From Thermococcus aggregans (GTDB lineage Archaea; Methanobacteriota_B; Thermococci; Thermococcales; Thermococcaceae): a stretch of DNA of 64,000 nt. Within the stretch, counting starts at the first letter, position 1, and each line of letters opens with the position of its first letter. Positions 1 to 8,930 of this stretch are shown in pieces. Location of the stretch: assembly GCF_024022995.1 (NCBI RefSeq), contig NZ_CP099582.1, forward strand, positions 806,001 through 870,000. The letters run 5' to 3'. Below the pieces are notes generated by a model. The model was not told where the DNA came from. It did no database searches and saw only the letters and a program-made list of their open reading frames with translations. A program made the position numbers and the translations under genes.

Positions 1-1548
1 CCTCACCTTGAGTAGCTTTGATTCTTCATCGATTCCCAGCAGAATCCAGCTCCTTCCGTGCATTATAAACTCCATCCCCTCTTCGAGATCCATCACAAAG
101 CTCTCATCCAAGCGCCCAATTATCTTCCCGCTCTTTACGTCAAAAACCCGATAGCTGATTTCGTCTGGAATTGTGGAGAGGTTCTCGTAGTAGTACTGAT
201 ACGCTCCCCTCCTAAGGTAAATGATACCACTTTCCTCATCGTAGCCGATTAAGCGAGCTTTACTAAGCATGTTTAAAACTTCGCAATATTCTTCCCACTT
301 CAGCTTTCTGTAGGGATAAGCCCTTTTGGCAATCTCAAAGGGGACTTCTTTTGGCAGCTTTCCTTGTTCTATTAAGAGGCCCACAACAAAATGGCCAAGA
401 ACATCTAAAGCGTTTTCATATGGCTTTACAGCCTCAAGCTTGCCTTCAAGAGCCCTCTGGGCTATAACCAAGCTCTCAAGGTAATCTTCTATGTTCGTGG
501 CAATTATGTAGCCTTCACTAACCTCCCCAGCCCGGTGTTTTGCTCGCCCTATCCTCTGAATAAGCCTGTTAACCTGCCTCGGACTCATATACTGCACGAC
601 AACATCTACATCTCCAATATCAATCCCCAGCTCCATAGAAGACGTGCACACAAGGGCTTTTACCTTACCCTCTTTTAAAGCCCTCTCGGCACTTATCCTC
701 GCTTCCCGTGAAAGACTGCCGTGGTGAACCTCAACGGGCTTGCCCCACGCTTTTAAACGGTGAGCGAGAATTTCAGCGAACTGTCTCGTGTTCGTGAATA
801 TTAAGGCCCTTTCGTGCTTCTCTATTATCTCCCAGAGAACCCTAAGCCTAGTGGCAACATCAAGGGAAACGTTAAGCTTTCTCGCAAGGTCATTGTCCTT
901 TTCATCGGGCTGTGGGAATAGAACCCTAACTCTGTATCTTTTTTCAATAGGCGGCTTAACTACTGTATCGGCTTTAAGCCAAGCCTTGATTTCCTCTTCA
1001 TTTCCAACGGTTGCAGAGAGTCCAATTCGCTGAAAATCGGCAAATTCAGCAAGTCTTTCAAGGGCAAGACTAAGCTGCACTCCCCTCTTGTTGTCAACAA
1101 GCTCCACTATCTCATCCACTACTACAAACTTTACGTTTTTGAGGGCTTTTCGAAGAGATTTCATCGTTAAAATTACCCCAAGGGTTTCGGGGGTTATGAT
1201 GAGCATATGGGGAGGCTTCTTTACCTGCTGGGCTTTTCTGTAGGCTGAAGTGTCCCCGTGTCTAACTTCCACGTTAATCCCAAGCTTCTCTCCCCACCAT
1301 AACAGTCTGTCCAACAAATCCCTGTTAAGAGCCTTCAAAGGAGCAATATACAGTGCGGAGATTGGATCTAACTTTTCTTCCAAAATTGCGTTGAAAACCG
1401 GAAGAACTGCTGCCTCGGTCTTCCCGCTTCCAGTGGGAGCTACGATTAAAACACTCTTTCCAGCACTAACCTCTTCAAAAGCCCTAATCTGGAGCTCATT
1501 AAGCTCTCCAAACTTTTCTTCTACAGCCTTCTTTAAAAGGGGATGCAT
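1..1548 (-). CDS. Lhr-family ATP-dependent helicase, N-terminal part (cut by window edge)
   Basis: The minus strand is open from an ATG at 1548 to the window edge, giving 516 codons of a superfamily 2 helicase that continues outside. Visible motifs are Walker A APTGSGKTEA (about residues 38-47), a DEIVEL box in place of DEVH, LSATVGN (motif III), TNTRQFAE (motif IV) and QRIGRAKHRAGE (motif VI). The Walker B box followed by VDNKRGVQLSLALERL is typical of the Lhr (large helicase-related) family, whose members unwind DNA:DNA and RNA:DNA hybrids in genome maintenance. Family membership is clear; whether it is the aLhr1 or aLhr2 type depends on the missing C-terminus. The upstream Shine-Dalgarno sequence is weak. 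The next gene (iron alcohol dehydrogenase) is on the same strand about 30 bp upstream. Confidence 0.9.
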   Translation of the reverse strand, partial: MHPLLKKAVEEKFGELNELQIRAFEEVSAGKSVLIVAPTGSGKTEAAVLPVFNAILEEKLDPISALYIAPLKALNRDLLDRLLWWGEKLGINVEVRHGDTSAYRKAQQVKKPPHMLIITPETLGVILTMKSLRKALKNVKFVVVDEIVELVDNKRGVQLSLALERLAEFADFQRIGLSATVGNEEEIKAWLKADTVVKPPIEKRYRVRVLFPQPDEKDNDLARKLNVSLDVATRLRVLWEIIEKHERALIFTNTRQFAEILAHRLKAWGKPVEVHHGSLSREARISAERALKEGKVKALVCTSSMELGIDIGDVDVVVQYMSPRQVNRLIQRIGRAKHRAGEVSEGYIIATNIEDYLESLVIAQRALEGKLEAVKPYENALDVLGHFVVGLLIEQGKLPKEVPFEIAKRAYPYRKLKWEEYCEVLNMLSKARLIGYDEESGIIYLRRGAYQYYYENLSTIPDEISYRVFDVKSGKIIGRLDESFVMDLEEGMEFIMHGRSWILLGIDEESKLLKVR

Positions 1549-1577
1549 AATAAGAAGAGTGAAGGAAGGTTTAAAAA

Positions 1578-2720
1578 TCACTCGGCATAATAGGCTTTCT
1601 TATAGATCTCCTTTATATCCTCAACACTGGGCTCTACGGGGTTGAAGTTGACCAAAGGGTCTCCATAGGCTTTCTTTGCCATTTCATCGAGCCTTGCCAT
1701 GAAGACTTCTTCATCAACGAGATCACTGAGCTTTGGCACGCCAAGCATTTCGTTAAACTCTTTAATAACTTCAACAAGCTCTTCTGGAGTGTTGAACCCT
1801 ATTTCCTTTGCTATCTCTCCGTATTTCCGCCTTGCGTAGTCGCTTTTCATGTTAAATTCTATCACATAGGGAAGGAATATCGCGTTGAGAAGTCCATGCG
1901 GTCCAATCCAAGCAGCTTTGTGGCTCAAGCTGTGGCAGATTCCAAGGCGAGCGTTCAAGAAGGCTATTCCTGCCATTGTTGCCGCATAGTGAACTTGCTC
2001 TCTCGCAGCCTCGTCTCCATTAACCGATAAAGGAAGCCACTTAAAGACTGTTTTCACGGCTTTTATCGCCATTGCGTCGCTAAACGGGGTAGCAGCTTTT
2101 GTTGTGTAAGCCTCGATTCCGTGAACTAAAACATCAAGGCCGCTGTTCCTTGCAACTTCCTTCGGCATTGTCCTAGGCAGCCTCGGATCCAAAATAGCGT
2201 ATTCTGGGGCTATTTCGTATGACACAAAGTTGTACTTTATTCCATCTTTCTTAAGAACTGAAGCGGCAGAAACCTCGCTTCCGGCACCGCTTGTTGAAGG
2301 TATTGCAACTAAAGGAGTCTTAAGCTTGGGAATCACTTTGGGTGGCTTTGTAAATCTGTCAAGAAATGCAATTTCCTCAAAGCTCAGGTCTGGAGCGTCA
2401 TAGAACACTTTTATTGCCTTTGTTATGTCTATTACACTTCCCCCTCCAAGGGCTATGAGTAAATCTGGGGAAAACTCCCTAACCCTCGGCATAAGTTCTT
2501 CGACGTCCTCATAATTCGGCTCCGCCGGTAGGCCACTTATGGCGTCAACTTCAGCCCCTGCTTCTTCCACATAGTCCATCACCTCGTTTAAAAACCCATG
2601 AATGCGTATTGATTTACTTGATAGCACCAAGACCTTTTCATAGTTCCTAGCAATGCTTTGGACGTATTTAAGGCTCCCTTCTCCAATTGCGATTCTTGTT
2701 TTTAAGCTGAAAAACTTCAT
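1578..2720 (-). CDS. Iron-containing alcohol dehydrogenase
   Basis: This 380-residue protein belongs to the group III (Fe-dependent) alcohol dehydrogenases, NAD(P)-dependent enzymes that interconvert alcohols and aldehydes or ketones in the cytoplasm. The nucleotide-binding segment GGGSVIDITKA and the following GAGSEVSAASVL are present. The metal-binding set is also visible: an Asp and a His in NSGLDVLVHGIEAYTT, and two His in the HSLSHKAAWIGPHG region. The start chosen is the ATG at 2720, because GGTGGTGAAG lies directly in front of it and the extra upstream codons overlap that site. In Thermococcales such enzymes dispose of reductant during peptide or sugar fermentation; the natural substrate of this one cannot be read from sequence. 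Confidence 0.92.
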   Translation of the reverse strand: MKFFSLKTRIAIGEGSLKYVQSIARNYEKVLVLSSKSIRIHGFLNEVMDYVEEAGAEVDAISGLPAEPNYEDVEELMPRVREFSPDLLIALGGGSVIDITKAIKVFYDAPDLSFEEIAFLDRFTKPPKVIPKLKTPLVAIPSTSGAGSEVSAASVLKKDGIKYNFVSYEIAPEYAILDPRLPRTMPKEVARNSGLDVLVHGIEAYTTKAATPFSDAMAIKAVKTVFKWLPLSVNGDEAAREQVHYAATMAGIAFLNARLGICHSLSHKAAWIGPHGLLNAIFLPYVIEFNMKSDYARRKYGEIAKEIGFNTPEELVEVIKEFNEMLGVPKLSDLVDEEVFMARLDEMAKKAYGDPLVNFNPVEPSVEDIKEIYKKAYYAE

Positions 2721-2768
2721 CTTCACCACCAAAAAATAAAAGTGACTAGGGGTATTTAAACCCTAACT

Positions 2769-3833
2769 TCATTCAAAGAGCTTTTTCAAGTTCTTCTCAA
2801 AGGGTGGATAGACGATTCCTCTGTCCGTAATTATTGCCGTCAGGTATTTGTGGGGTGTTACATCAAAGGCCGGATTGTAAGCGTCCACCTCGGGCGCTAT
2901 TTTGCAGCCGCCGCATGTTAAGACCTCTTCTTTGGGTCTTTCCTCAATTGGAATCTCCTTGCCGCTCTTAAGGCTCATGTCGATTGTTGAAAGAGGTGCT
3001 ATTGTGAAGAAAGGTATCTTGTGCTCTTTTGCAAGTACAGCTAAGGAATAAGTACCTATCTTGTTTGCAAAATCTCCGTTGGCAACTATTCTGTCAGCAC
3101 CCACTATTACCGCATCTACTTTTCCTTGCTGCATCACAAAGCCCGCCATGTTGTCGCATATAAGCTTTAGGGGGATCCCATCGTAGTGGTACTCCCAAGC
3201 AGAAAGCCTGGCTCCTTGAAGAACTGGCCTGGTCTCATCAACCCATAAAAGCTTGAGCTTACCTTCTCTGTGCATCACTCTCAATGCCGCTCCCACAGTA
3301 CCTAAGTGAACCGTGGCAAGGCTTCCAGCATTACAGTGGGTTAAAATGTTCCCCTCTGGAAGAATTTCGGCCGCGTAGTGGCCCATTCTGAGGTTTGCCT
3401 CAACGTCTTCATCTGCTATTTTATGAGCCTCTTCAACGATCAATCTTTTTATCTCACTAAGGCTATCTTCCCTGTGCTCCTCCACGAGGTTTTTAATCCT
3501 ATTGAGCGCCCAGAACAAGTTTACCGCCGTCGGACGGGTGTTTTTAAGAATTTCATACGCCCTATAAAACTCATCAAAGAATTCTTCCTTAGTTTTTGCC
3601 TTACTTTTCTCCGCAAGTAAAGCCAGCCCATAGGCGGCAGTTGCTCCTATTGCCGGAGCCCCACGAACTTGCAGGGTTTTTATGGCTCTAGCAACTTCCT
3701 CAACTGTGTTTAGCGCTATCACTTTAAACTCTCTCGGAAGCAGAAGCTGATCAATAATGTAAACTTTTCCATCCCTGAACTCAACACTCCTCGGGAGTTT
3801 TGTAAGTTCTTCCGGTTTGTACTTTATTTCCAT
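2769..3833 (-). CDS. mtnA: S-methyl-5-thioribose-1-phosphate isomerase
   Basis: A 354-residue protein of the MtnA/eIF2B-alpha-like family, which isomerises 5-methylthioribose 1-phosphate to the ribulose form in methylthioadenosine salvage. Diagnostic stretches are VRGAPAIGATAAYGLA, NLFWALNRI, HCNAGSLATV with the catalytic Cys, and GADRIVANGDFANKIGT with the catalytic Asp. It resembles MtnA rather than the shorter ribose-1,5-bisphosphate isomerase of the archaeal AMP pathway, but that paralogue belongs to the same superfamily and is the main alternative. The ATG at 3833 is chosen because GGGGTGATG precedes it. It is divergent from the THEP1-like NTPase; the roughly 100 bp between them holds both promoters. 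Confidence 0.9.
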   Translation of the reverse strand: MEIKYKPEELTKLPRSVEFRDGKVYIIDQLLLPREFKVIALNTVEEVARAIKTLQVRGAPAIGATAAYGLALLAEKSKAKTKEEFFDEFYRAYEILKNTRPTAVNLFWALNRIKNLVEEHREDSLSEIKRLIVEEAHKIADEDVEANLRMGHYAAEILPEGNILTHCNAGSLATVHLGTVGAALRVMHREGKLKLLWVDETRPVLQGARLSAWEYHYDGIPLKLICDNMAGFVMQQGKVDAVIVGADRIVANGDFANKIGTYSLAVLAKEHKIPFFTIAPLSTIDMSLKSGKEIPIEERPKEEVLTCGGCKIAPEVDAYNPAFDVTPHKYLTAIITDRGIVYPPFEKNLKKLFE

Positions 3834-3936
3834 TCTCATCACCCCTATTTCTTCTCGGCCAAACGATTTAAAGTTTGCTTTTTGCAGCTCCGACAGGTTA
3901 TTAAATTTTTGTTTCTTCTTAATTCAGGTGAGCCTC

Positions 3937-4452
3937 ATGAAGATTTTTGTCACAGGCCTACCGGGAGTTGGCAAAACAACGCTCGTTCTAAGGGTAGTCA
4001 AAGAGCTAAAAACCCACAACTTGAAAATCTGTGGCTTTATAACACAAGAAGTGAGAGAAAAAGGCAGAAGAGTCGGGTTTAAGATTAAAGCCCTTGATAC
4101 CGGAGAAGAAGGCATTTTAGCATGGGTTGGAAGTGGATATCCCAGAGTAGGAAAATATGTCGTTAACCTGGATGATTTAAACAATGTAGGAGTCTCTGCA
4201 ATACGAAGGGCGCTTAAAAATGCCGACGTCATAGTAATTGACGAAATTGGGGCGATGGAATACAAGAGCAAAGAATTTGCGGAAGCTGTTGAAGAGGCCA
4301 TCAAAAGCGAAAAACCGCTTTTAGCAACGGTTCACCGAAAATATGCAGAGAGGTTCAAGAACTTTGGAACGCTTTACACCTTAACCCCCGATAACAGGGA
4401 AACCATAAGACAAGAGATCCTCAAAAGCCTAAAAACAGCTCTAAAGCTCTAA
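3937..4452 (+). CDS. THEP1-family nucleoside-triphosphatase
   Basis: A 171-residue P-loop NTPase. Walker A is GLPGVGKTT at residues 7-15, Walker B is VIVIDEIGAMEY, and a conserved TVHRKY follows near residue 130. This matches the archaeal NTPase_1/THEP1 family, small soluble enzymes with slow hydrolysis of many NTPs and no settled cellular role. The start at 3937 is fixed by GGTGAG eight bases upstream; a longer reading frame in the same register reaches back into the divergent promoter region and lacks such a site. The gene converges on the ABC ATPase, with only four bases between the stop codons. Confidence 0.88.
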   Translation: MKIFVTGLPGVGKTTLVLRVVKELKTHNLKICGFITQEVREKGRRVGFKIKALDTGEEGILAWVGSGYPRVGKYVVNLDDLNNVGVSAIRRALKNADVIVIDEIGAMEYKSKEFAEAVEEAIKSEKPLLATVHRKYAERFKNFGTLYTLTPDNRETIRQEILKSLKTALKL

Positions 4453-4456
4453 AGCA

Positions 4457-5188
4457 TCATTTCGCAGCCACTATCACTCTTAAACCTTCTACATCTGCTA
4501 TCTTCACTTTTACTCCATAAACTTCTTCTATGACATCAGAAGTCAGTTGTGACGGTTTGCCGCTCCACCGTATTCTCCCGTTATCGAGAACTACAATCCT
4601 GTCAGCATAGTTTAGAGCCAGGTTTAAGTCGTGCATAACGCTCACAAGGATTTTTTCACCCCTAAGCTCATCTAAAAGATTCATTATCTGGAGAGCGTGG
4701 TTAATATCCAAGTGAGACGTTGGCTCGTCGAGCAGCATTACAGTACTTCCCTGTGCTAAAGCTCTCGCTATCAGCAATAACTGATACTCCCCCCCACTTA
4801 GCTTCGTTACGAGCTCATTCCTCCTTTCCCACATCCCTACCTTTCTTAACGCATCCTCGACGTCTCCTCCAGTCGCGTAGGTTCCGAGCTCAACAAACTC
4901 CTCAACTGTGAATGCAAACTCCGGAACCGAACTTTGAGGAACATAGGAAATGTATTTCGCCCGTTCTTTGGGCTTTAAACTCAAAAGCTCCAGACCGTTT
5001 AGCCTAACGTACCCACGGGGTTGTAAAATTCCAACGAGACATTTCAAGAGGGTTGATTTTCCAGCCCCGTTAGGCCCTACAATCGCTAAAAGTTCTCCTT
5101 TCTTGACTGAAAAAGCAACATCCCTTAAAATCTGCTTTTCCCCATAGGAAAAGGATACGGTGACCTCTAGCTTATCCAAATAACTCAC
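4457..5188 (-). CDS. ABC importer ATP-binding protein (BtuD/FecE type)
   Basis: A roughly 240-residue ABC ATPase with Walker A GPNGAGKST, signature LSGGEYQLLLIARAL, Walker B VMLLDEPTSHLD and the switch His in SVMHDLNLALNYADR. These features and the partner permease place it in the iron-siderophore/haem/cobalamin (BtuCD-FecCD) class, where it powers uptake through the membrane. It overlaps the permease stop codon by 17 bases, so translation is coupled. The start is uncertain: GTG at 5188 has little room for a ribosome-binding site, whereas TTG at 5179 has GGGGTGAG just upstream. No binding protein lies beside it; the likely partner is at 48070-49080. Confidence 0.93.
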   Translation of the reverse strand: MSYLDKLEVTVSFSYGEKQILRDVAFSVKKGELLAIVGPNGAGKSTLLKCLVGILQPRGYVRLNGLELLSLKPKERAKYISYVPQSSVPEFAFTVEEFVELGTYATGGDVEDALRKVGMWERRNELVTKLSGGEYQLLLIARALAQGSTVMLLDEPTSHLDINHALQIMNLLDELRGEKILVSVMHDLNLALNYADRIVVLDNGRIRWSGKPSQLTSDVIEEVYGVKVKIADVEGLRVIVAAK

Positions 5189-6170
5189 CCCTCTTCTTTT
5201 TCATGAGGAGGTATATGAAAAACGGAGCGCCAAAGAGAGCAGTAATAATCCCTACGGGAACTTCCGCTGGTTTAAGGAGTATTCTGGCAAGGATATCAGC
5301 AAAAACCATCAATGCTCCACCAAAAAGTGCCGAAGCTGGTAAGAGCCTCTTATGATTAGGTCCAAATAGCATTCGCATGGCATGAGGACTTATCAAGCCC
5401 ACAAATCCTATTATTCCGCTGGTGGCTACGGCAAAAGACGTTAAAAGAGAGATAATGCCAATTACAATTTTTCTGTAAAGATTTATATCAAGCCCCATTG
5501 CGATGCTTTCCTCTCCCAAAAGTAGCAAGTTTAGCTCCCTCCAGCTGAAGAGCAGAACGCCAACACCCAGAATAGAAGGTAATAGAACCAGCTTAACGTC
5601 TCCCCAATCTGCCCCATTGAACGTTCCCATTAGCCAGAATATTGCATTGTGAATTCTTTCTCTTCCCACGTAGATGAGGTAGGATGTGAGAGCATTTGTA
5701 AAAAACCCTAAGGCAATCCCAGCTAAAAGCAAGGTATCTACCGGAATATGCCCGTTAACTTTTGCGATTCTGTACACTACAACGACTGCTAAAAGAGCCC
5801 CCAGCAAAGCAAAGAAACCCATGTATTGGGGGAAATATAAGGCTGCTATTGAAGCTCCAACTGCTGCTCCTCCGCTTATCCCGATTATATAGGGGTCTGC
5901 AAGCGGGTTCTTGAAAAGCGCCTGCGAAGCTGTCCCCGCTGAAGCTAGGCTTACACCTACAAGATATGCTAGTATAACCCTAGGCAGCCTTATTTGAAGA
6001 ACAATATAGCTGTTTCCTCTAAGCGAGTCTGGATTTGAAAACGCTCTTTTGAGAGTACCCCAACTAAAAGCCCCTAAGATATCCCGGAAAGGTATCTCCA
6101 CCGGGCCGATTGCTATTCCCAATAGGATAAGGACTGCTGACAATATTACTAACCCAGCTATTTTTTTCAT
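5172..6170 (-). CDS. ABC importer permease (BtuC/FecCD type)
   Basis: A 332-residue very hydrophobic protein with about ten predicted membrane segments. Family signatures are the VILQIRLPRVILAYLVG-like stretch near residue 60, the loop GTASQALFKNPLADPYIIG, and GIIGFVGLISPHAMR at about 255-270, which forms the contact with the ATPase. It makes the channel of a type II ABC importer for corrinoids, haem or iron chelates; the ligand cannot be decided. The ATG at 6170 lies just downstream of a palindrome (6178-6194) that also occurs twice at the promoter of the unlinked binding protein. A TATA-like CTTTTTATAG (6201-6210) lies upstream of the palindrome. Confidence 0.93.
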   Translation of the reverse strand: MKKIAGLVILSAVLILLGIAIGPVEIPFRDILGAFSWGTLKRAFSNPDSLRGNSYIVLQIRLPRVILAYLVGVSLASAGTASQALFKNPLADPYIIGISGGAAVGASIAALYFPQYMGFFALLGALLAVVVVYRIAKVNGHIPVDTLLLAGIALGFFTNALTSYLIYVGRERIHNAIFWLMGTFNGADWGDVKLVLLPSILGVGVLLFSWRELNLLLLGEESIAMGLDINLYRKIVIGIISLLTSFAVATSGIIGFVGLISPHAMRMLFGPNHKRLLPASALFGGALMVFADILARILLKPAEVPVGIITALFGAPFFIYLLMKKKRGELFG

Positions 6171-6177
6171 GCTCTCA

Positions 6178-6194
6178 CTGGATTATTTATCCAG
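6178..6194. promoter_or_regulatory. Palindromic operator at the ABC permease promoter
   Basis: The 17-base sequence CTGGATTATTTATCCAG is an almost perfect inverted repeat with TGGAT/ATCCA arms. It lies between the presumed TATA box (6201-6210, minus strand) and the permease start at 6170, so a bound protein would block initiation. Near-identical palindromes lie at 49091-49107 and 49138-49154. That it is a repressor site is inference from symmetry, position and recurrence. Confidence 0.7.
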
Positions 6195-6238
6195 ACTGAC
6201 CTATAAAAAGTTATCCTTCATAGCCCTAGCTCAAGAAA

Positions 6239-6249
6239 CCTATAAATAC
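6239..6249 (+). promoter_or_regulatory. TATA-type promoter of the secreted-protein gene
   Basis: CCTATAAATAC lies 36-46 bases in front of the ATG at 6285, with AAGGTGA (6271-6277) as ribosome-binding site. The spacing suits an archaeal TATA box with a short leader. It is divergent from the importer promoter in the same 114-bp gap. Confidence 0.5.
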
Positions 6250-6284
6250 AAAAGGTATATAGCATAATACAAGGTGACCCAATA

Positions 6285-8312
6285 ATGAAGAAAGTTTTAG
6301 CTCTCGCTCTTTTTTTGCTCTTAACTATCTCCAACTTTGCAGTAGGGCAAATACTAATAGAAAATCCCCAACCATCTCTTGTGATCCTTGGAAATCCCTA
6401 TCTGAAGTACTTTTCACTACCTGAAGGAGAAGAATACACAGCGTATTTTTATGTGATCGAAGATTTGGACATTGAGAATGTTACACTCTATTACAGAGTA
6501 AATTACGGTGAATGGCAAACAAGACCTACAAAAGTCGCCAATATAAATGAAAACGAAGAAATATACAACTCAATAGTAAGCAGAATATACAACAGATCTG
6601 CAATAATGAGAACGTTTTATGGAAAAGCAACTATCCCCGCCCAAGAAGCGGGAAGTGTCGTGGAATTTAAAGTAGTGGTAAAAGACAAAGAAGGCCACAT
6701 AAGTGAAAGCATTATAGGGAAGTACTTTGTTGTAAATCCCTCAGGAAAGCGCGTGCTAATTGTTGATCCCTCAGTAAAAGAGGAACTCTATCTAGAGGGA
6801 GCTGAGAATGTAGAAGTGCTTATCAATGCAACGGAAGAGTATCCGGTGGATCTAAGCGACTATCAAGCAAAGCTCGACAAGGTAAAGCCTTTCCTCAAGC
6901 ATCAAAGGTTTCTAAAGCGACACCACTGGGAATACCTTGCTCGGTATTACAACATTACAATTGTAACCCCAGAAGAGCTCCCAACTGCCCTTAAAGAGGT
7001 TCAACCTAGCGTTGTGATACTCTCGAATCTATGGATGAAAAGGTGGGAAATCCCAAACATCCAAATTCTAATCGAATATCTCCGAAAAAACAATGCAGGG
7101 CTAATCGCAACTCACGGAACACTGTTTGATGGATTAGTCTACACTGGAGACAGGCTAATCCAGACGGGACCAGCTCCCCATATAGGGACATTCGAGGCTT
7201 ATGAACAAGGAAGTCTAGCAACGTTGCTTGGCCTTGAGCTCTTGCCGGTAATAGAGGAAACTAAAATAAAAGCCGCAGAAAAGGAGAATTATGCAATCTC
7301 CGAAATACCAGCAATGCTGCCATTTATCCCCTCTCCAGAACCTCTTCTTGTTAAAAACATGAACGTTATAAAGAGCGTATCGTCCTTGAACTTTTCTAAT
7401 GAGACTTATTCTGCCTTTGGTTGGCAGTACCTCTTACTTCAAGAAAGCATGAAATTTGCGAGAGAAAGAATAAGAGAAAGGAAAAGAATAGAGAAGGGCA
7501 AGATACTGGAGTTCTTTGAACTCCAAAAGGAGATATTTGGCTACTCAAATCCCTCACGGGGAATATACGCAATGGACTTTCCATTGGTCGATGCCCTAAG
7601 AGCTTTAAAGTTCACAGACGACGAGATATGGGTTCAAATCGGAGCTACTATTATAACTCTGACACCCAACCGTCCAGTACTAGAAAGAGTCCGTCTGCTG
7701 AGCGCAATAAACCAAGATATTGTTAGTATAGATGCCATCTCAAAAGATTATCTTTCTACCATTATAACAAGAGGTGAGAAACATCGTGAAGATGGAATAA
7801 GGAGTGTCTACATTTCATTTGAGATCGAGGCTGGAGAAGAGCAGGAATTTTTAGTACTGAAAGACATGGCGGAATGGGCATCGAACTTTGAGCCAATAGA
7901 AACTTTTGCGCCAATTGTTCAAGTAGCAGTGTTATCAAACGATATCGATTGGAATATAAAGGGACAATACATCAAGGAGCACTTTGAAAAGCTGGGAGCT
8001 ATGGTTACAAGGGTTAAGCCAAGTGAATTTGAAGCGTACAAGAAGAACAACATCATAATAATCCTCGGAGGTCCTAAGGCATACGAAGGAGTTGGCGAGT
8101 ACGTAAAGCAGGTTCTAGACGAAGAGGAGCAGAAAAAGATAATCAACGGAAAACAGGGCATTTTCATAAAGAGAGACGTGTGGAGCAAAGGGCAGATAGT
8201 TATAGTACTGGCTGGAAAGGACAGATATCAAACTGGAGAGAAGGTATTAACATATTCGAAAGGAGTAAACGAGGACTACGTAAACCTCCTTGCAGAATTT
8301 CTAACAAGCTGA
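6285..8312 (+). CDS. Large secreted protein with GATase-like and S-layer-associated-like regions, function unknown
   Basis: I do not recognise a named family for this 675-residue protein. A signal peptide is clear (residues 1-21, positively charged start then a hydrophobic core). Residues about 40-150 resemble a beta-sandwich (NVTLYYRVNYGEWQ). Residues about 160-330 look like an alpha/beta fold of the ThuA/class I glutamine-amidotransferase type (VLIVDPS, VVILSNLWM, GLIATHGTLFDGL). The last 110 residues (IIIILGGPKAYEGVGEYV, then IVIVLAGKDRYQTGEKVL) resemble domains found in Thermococcales S-layer and other surface proteins. A central Lys/Arg/Glu-rich helix (about 385-410) is probably exposed. 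It is divergent from the importer operon. An extracytoplasmic role is inferred; the activity is unknown. Confidence 0.8.
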   Translation: MKKVLALALFLLLTISNFAVGQILIENPQPSLVILGNPYLKYFSLPEGEEYTAYFYVIEDLDIENVTLYYRVNYGEWQTRPTKVANINENEEIYNSIVSRIYNRSAIMRTFYGKATIPAQEAGSVVEFKVVVKDKEGHISESIIGKYFVVNPSGKRVLIVDPSVKEELYLEGAENVEVLINATEEYPVDLSDYQAKLDKVKPFLKHQRFLKRHHWEYLARYYNITIVTPEELPTALKEVQPSVVILSNLWMKRWEIPNIQILIEYLRKNNAGLIATHGTLFDGLVYTGDRLIQTGPAPHIGTFEAYEQGSLATLLGLELLPVIEETKIKAAEKENYAISEIPAMLPFIPSPEPLLVKNMNVIKSVSSLNFSNETYSAFGWQYLLLQESMKFARERIRERKRIEKGKILEFFELQKEIFGYSNPSRGIYAMDFPLVDALRALKFTDDEIWVQIGATIITLTPNRPVLERVRLLSAINQDIVSIDAISKDYLSTIITRGEKHREDGIRSVYISFEIEAGEEQEFLVLKDMAEWASNFEPIETFAPIVQVAVLSNDIDWNIKGQYIKEHFEKLGAMVTRVKPSEFEAYKKNNIIIILGGPKAYEGVGEYVKQVLDEEEQKKIINGKQGIFIKRDVWSKGQIVIVLAGKDRYQTGEKVLTYSKGVNEDYVNLLAEFLTS

Positions 8313-8409
8313 GATAAATTCTGGTAGCTTTAATTTTTCTTTATTTTTAACAATAACGCAACCTCCGAGACGAATAAGAATTTTTTCAACGCCCTTAAAG
8401 TTGTTATTT

Positions 8410-8916
8410 TCAAGGAATCTCTGCAGGCAAATGTCTCGAAATGAGGTAATACCAAATCACAAGTATAGCTGCCATAGCAAATGTATACCTAATGCTTAAC
8501 TCGTTAGTGAGCTTGTTTACAGATATCGCGTAAAAATCCAAAATATATCCCATAATCACTACATAAAGTGCTATGCGCTCAATCCTCTGTAAGTTTCTGA
8601 GTGGAGCTATGTTAAGATAGGCATATATCTGGGGAATCAATATAGGAAAAATAAGTGCTATTTCTATCCATTGATGAGTTGACTCAACGTCTCTAAAGAT
8701 TCCAGCTTCCCAAATATATTGAAAAATTTGTGCAAATGCCAAATTCAAGCCAATGTATATCATAAATAAAAGCATAAACGAGTACCTCACGAACTCTTTG
8801 GACGGATTTTCTGGCTTATTGGGATGTTTCTCCACTATATATAACACTTGGTTATTAACAACGAGAAGGATTCCATATACACTAATAGCCGCCAAACCTG
8901 TTGAGACGTCAGGCAC
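8410..8916 (-). CDS. Small multi-pass membrane protein, second gene of nuclease cassette
   Basis: A 168-residue hydrophobic protein with four or possibly five predicted membrane spans (about residues 8-25, 44-66, 84-105, 116-132 and 143-158) and no recognised family. It starts with GTG at 8916, preceded by AGGGGGTC nine bases upstream. Only 14 bases separate it from the end of the nuclease gene, so the two form an operon. Its function is unknown. The pairing of a membrane protein with a nuclease-fold protein next to a tRNA gene is the type of arrangement seen in conflict systems, but nothing in this protein itself proves that. Confidence 0.72.
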   Translation of the reverse strand: MPDVSTGLAAISVYGILLVVNNQVLYIVEKHPNKPENPSKEFVRYSFMLLFMIYIGLNLAFAQIFQYIWEAGIFRDVESTHQWIEIALIFPILIPQIYAYLNIAPLRNLQRIERIALYVVIMGYILDFYAISVNKLTNELSIRYTFAMAAILVIWYYLISRHLPAEIP

Positions 8917-8930
8917 TAATTAGACCCCCT

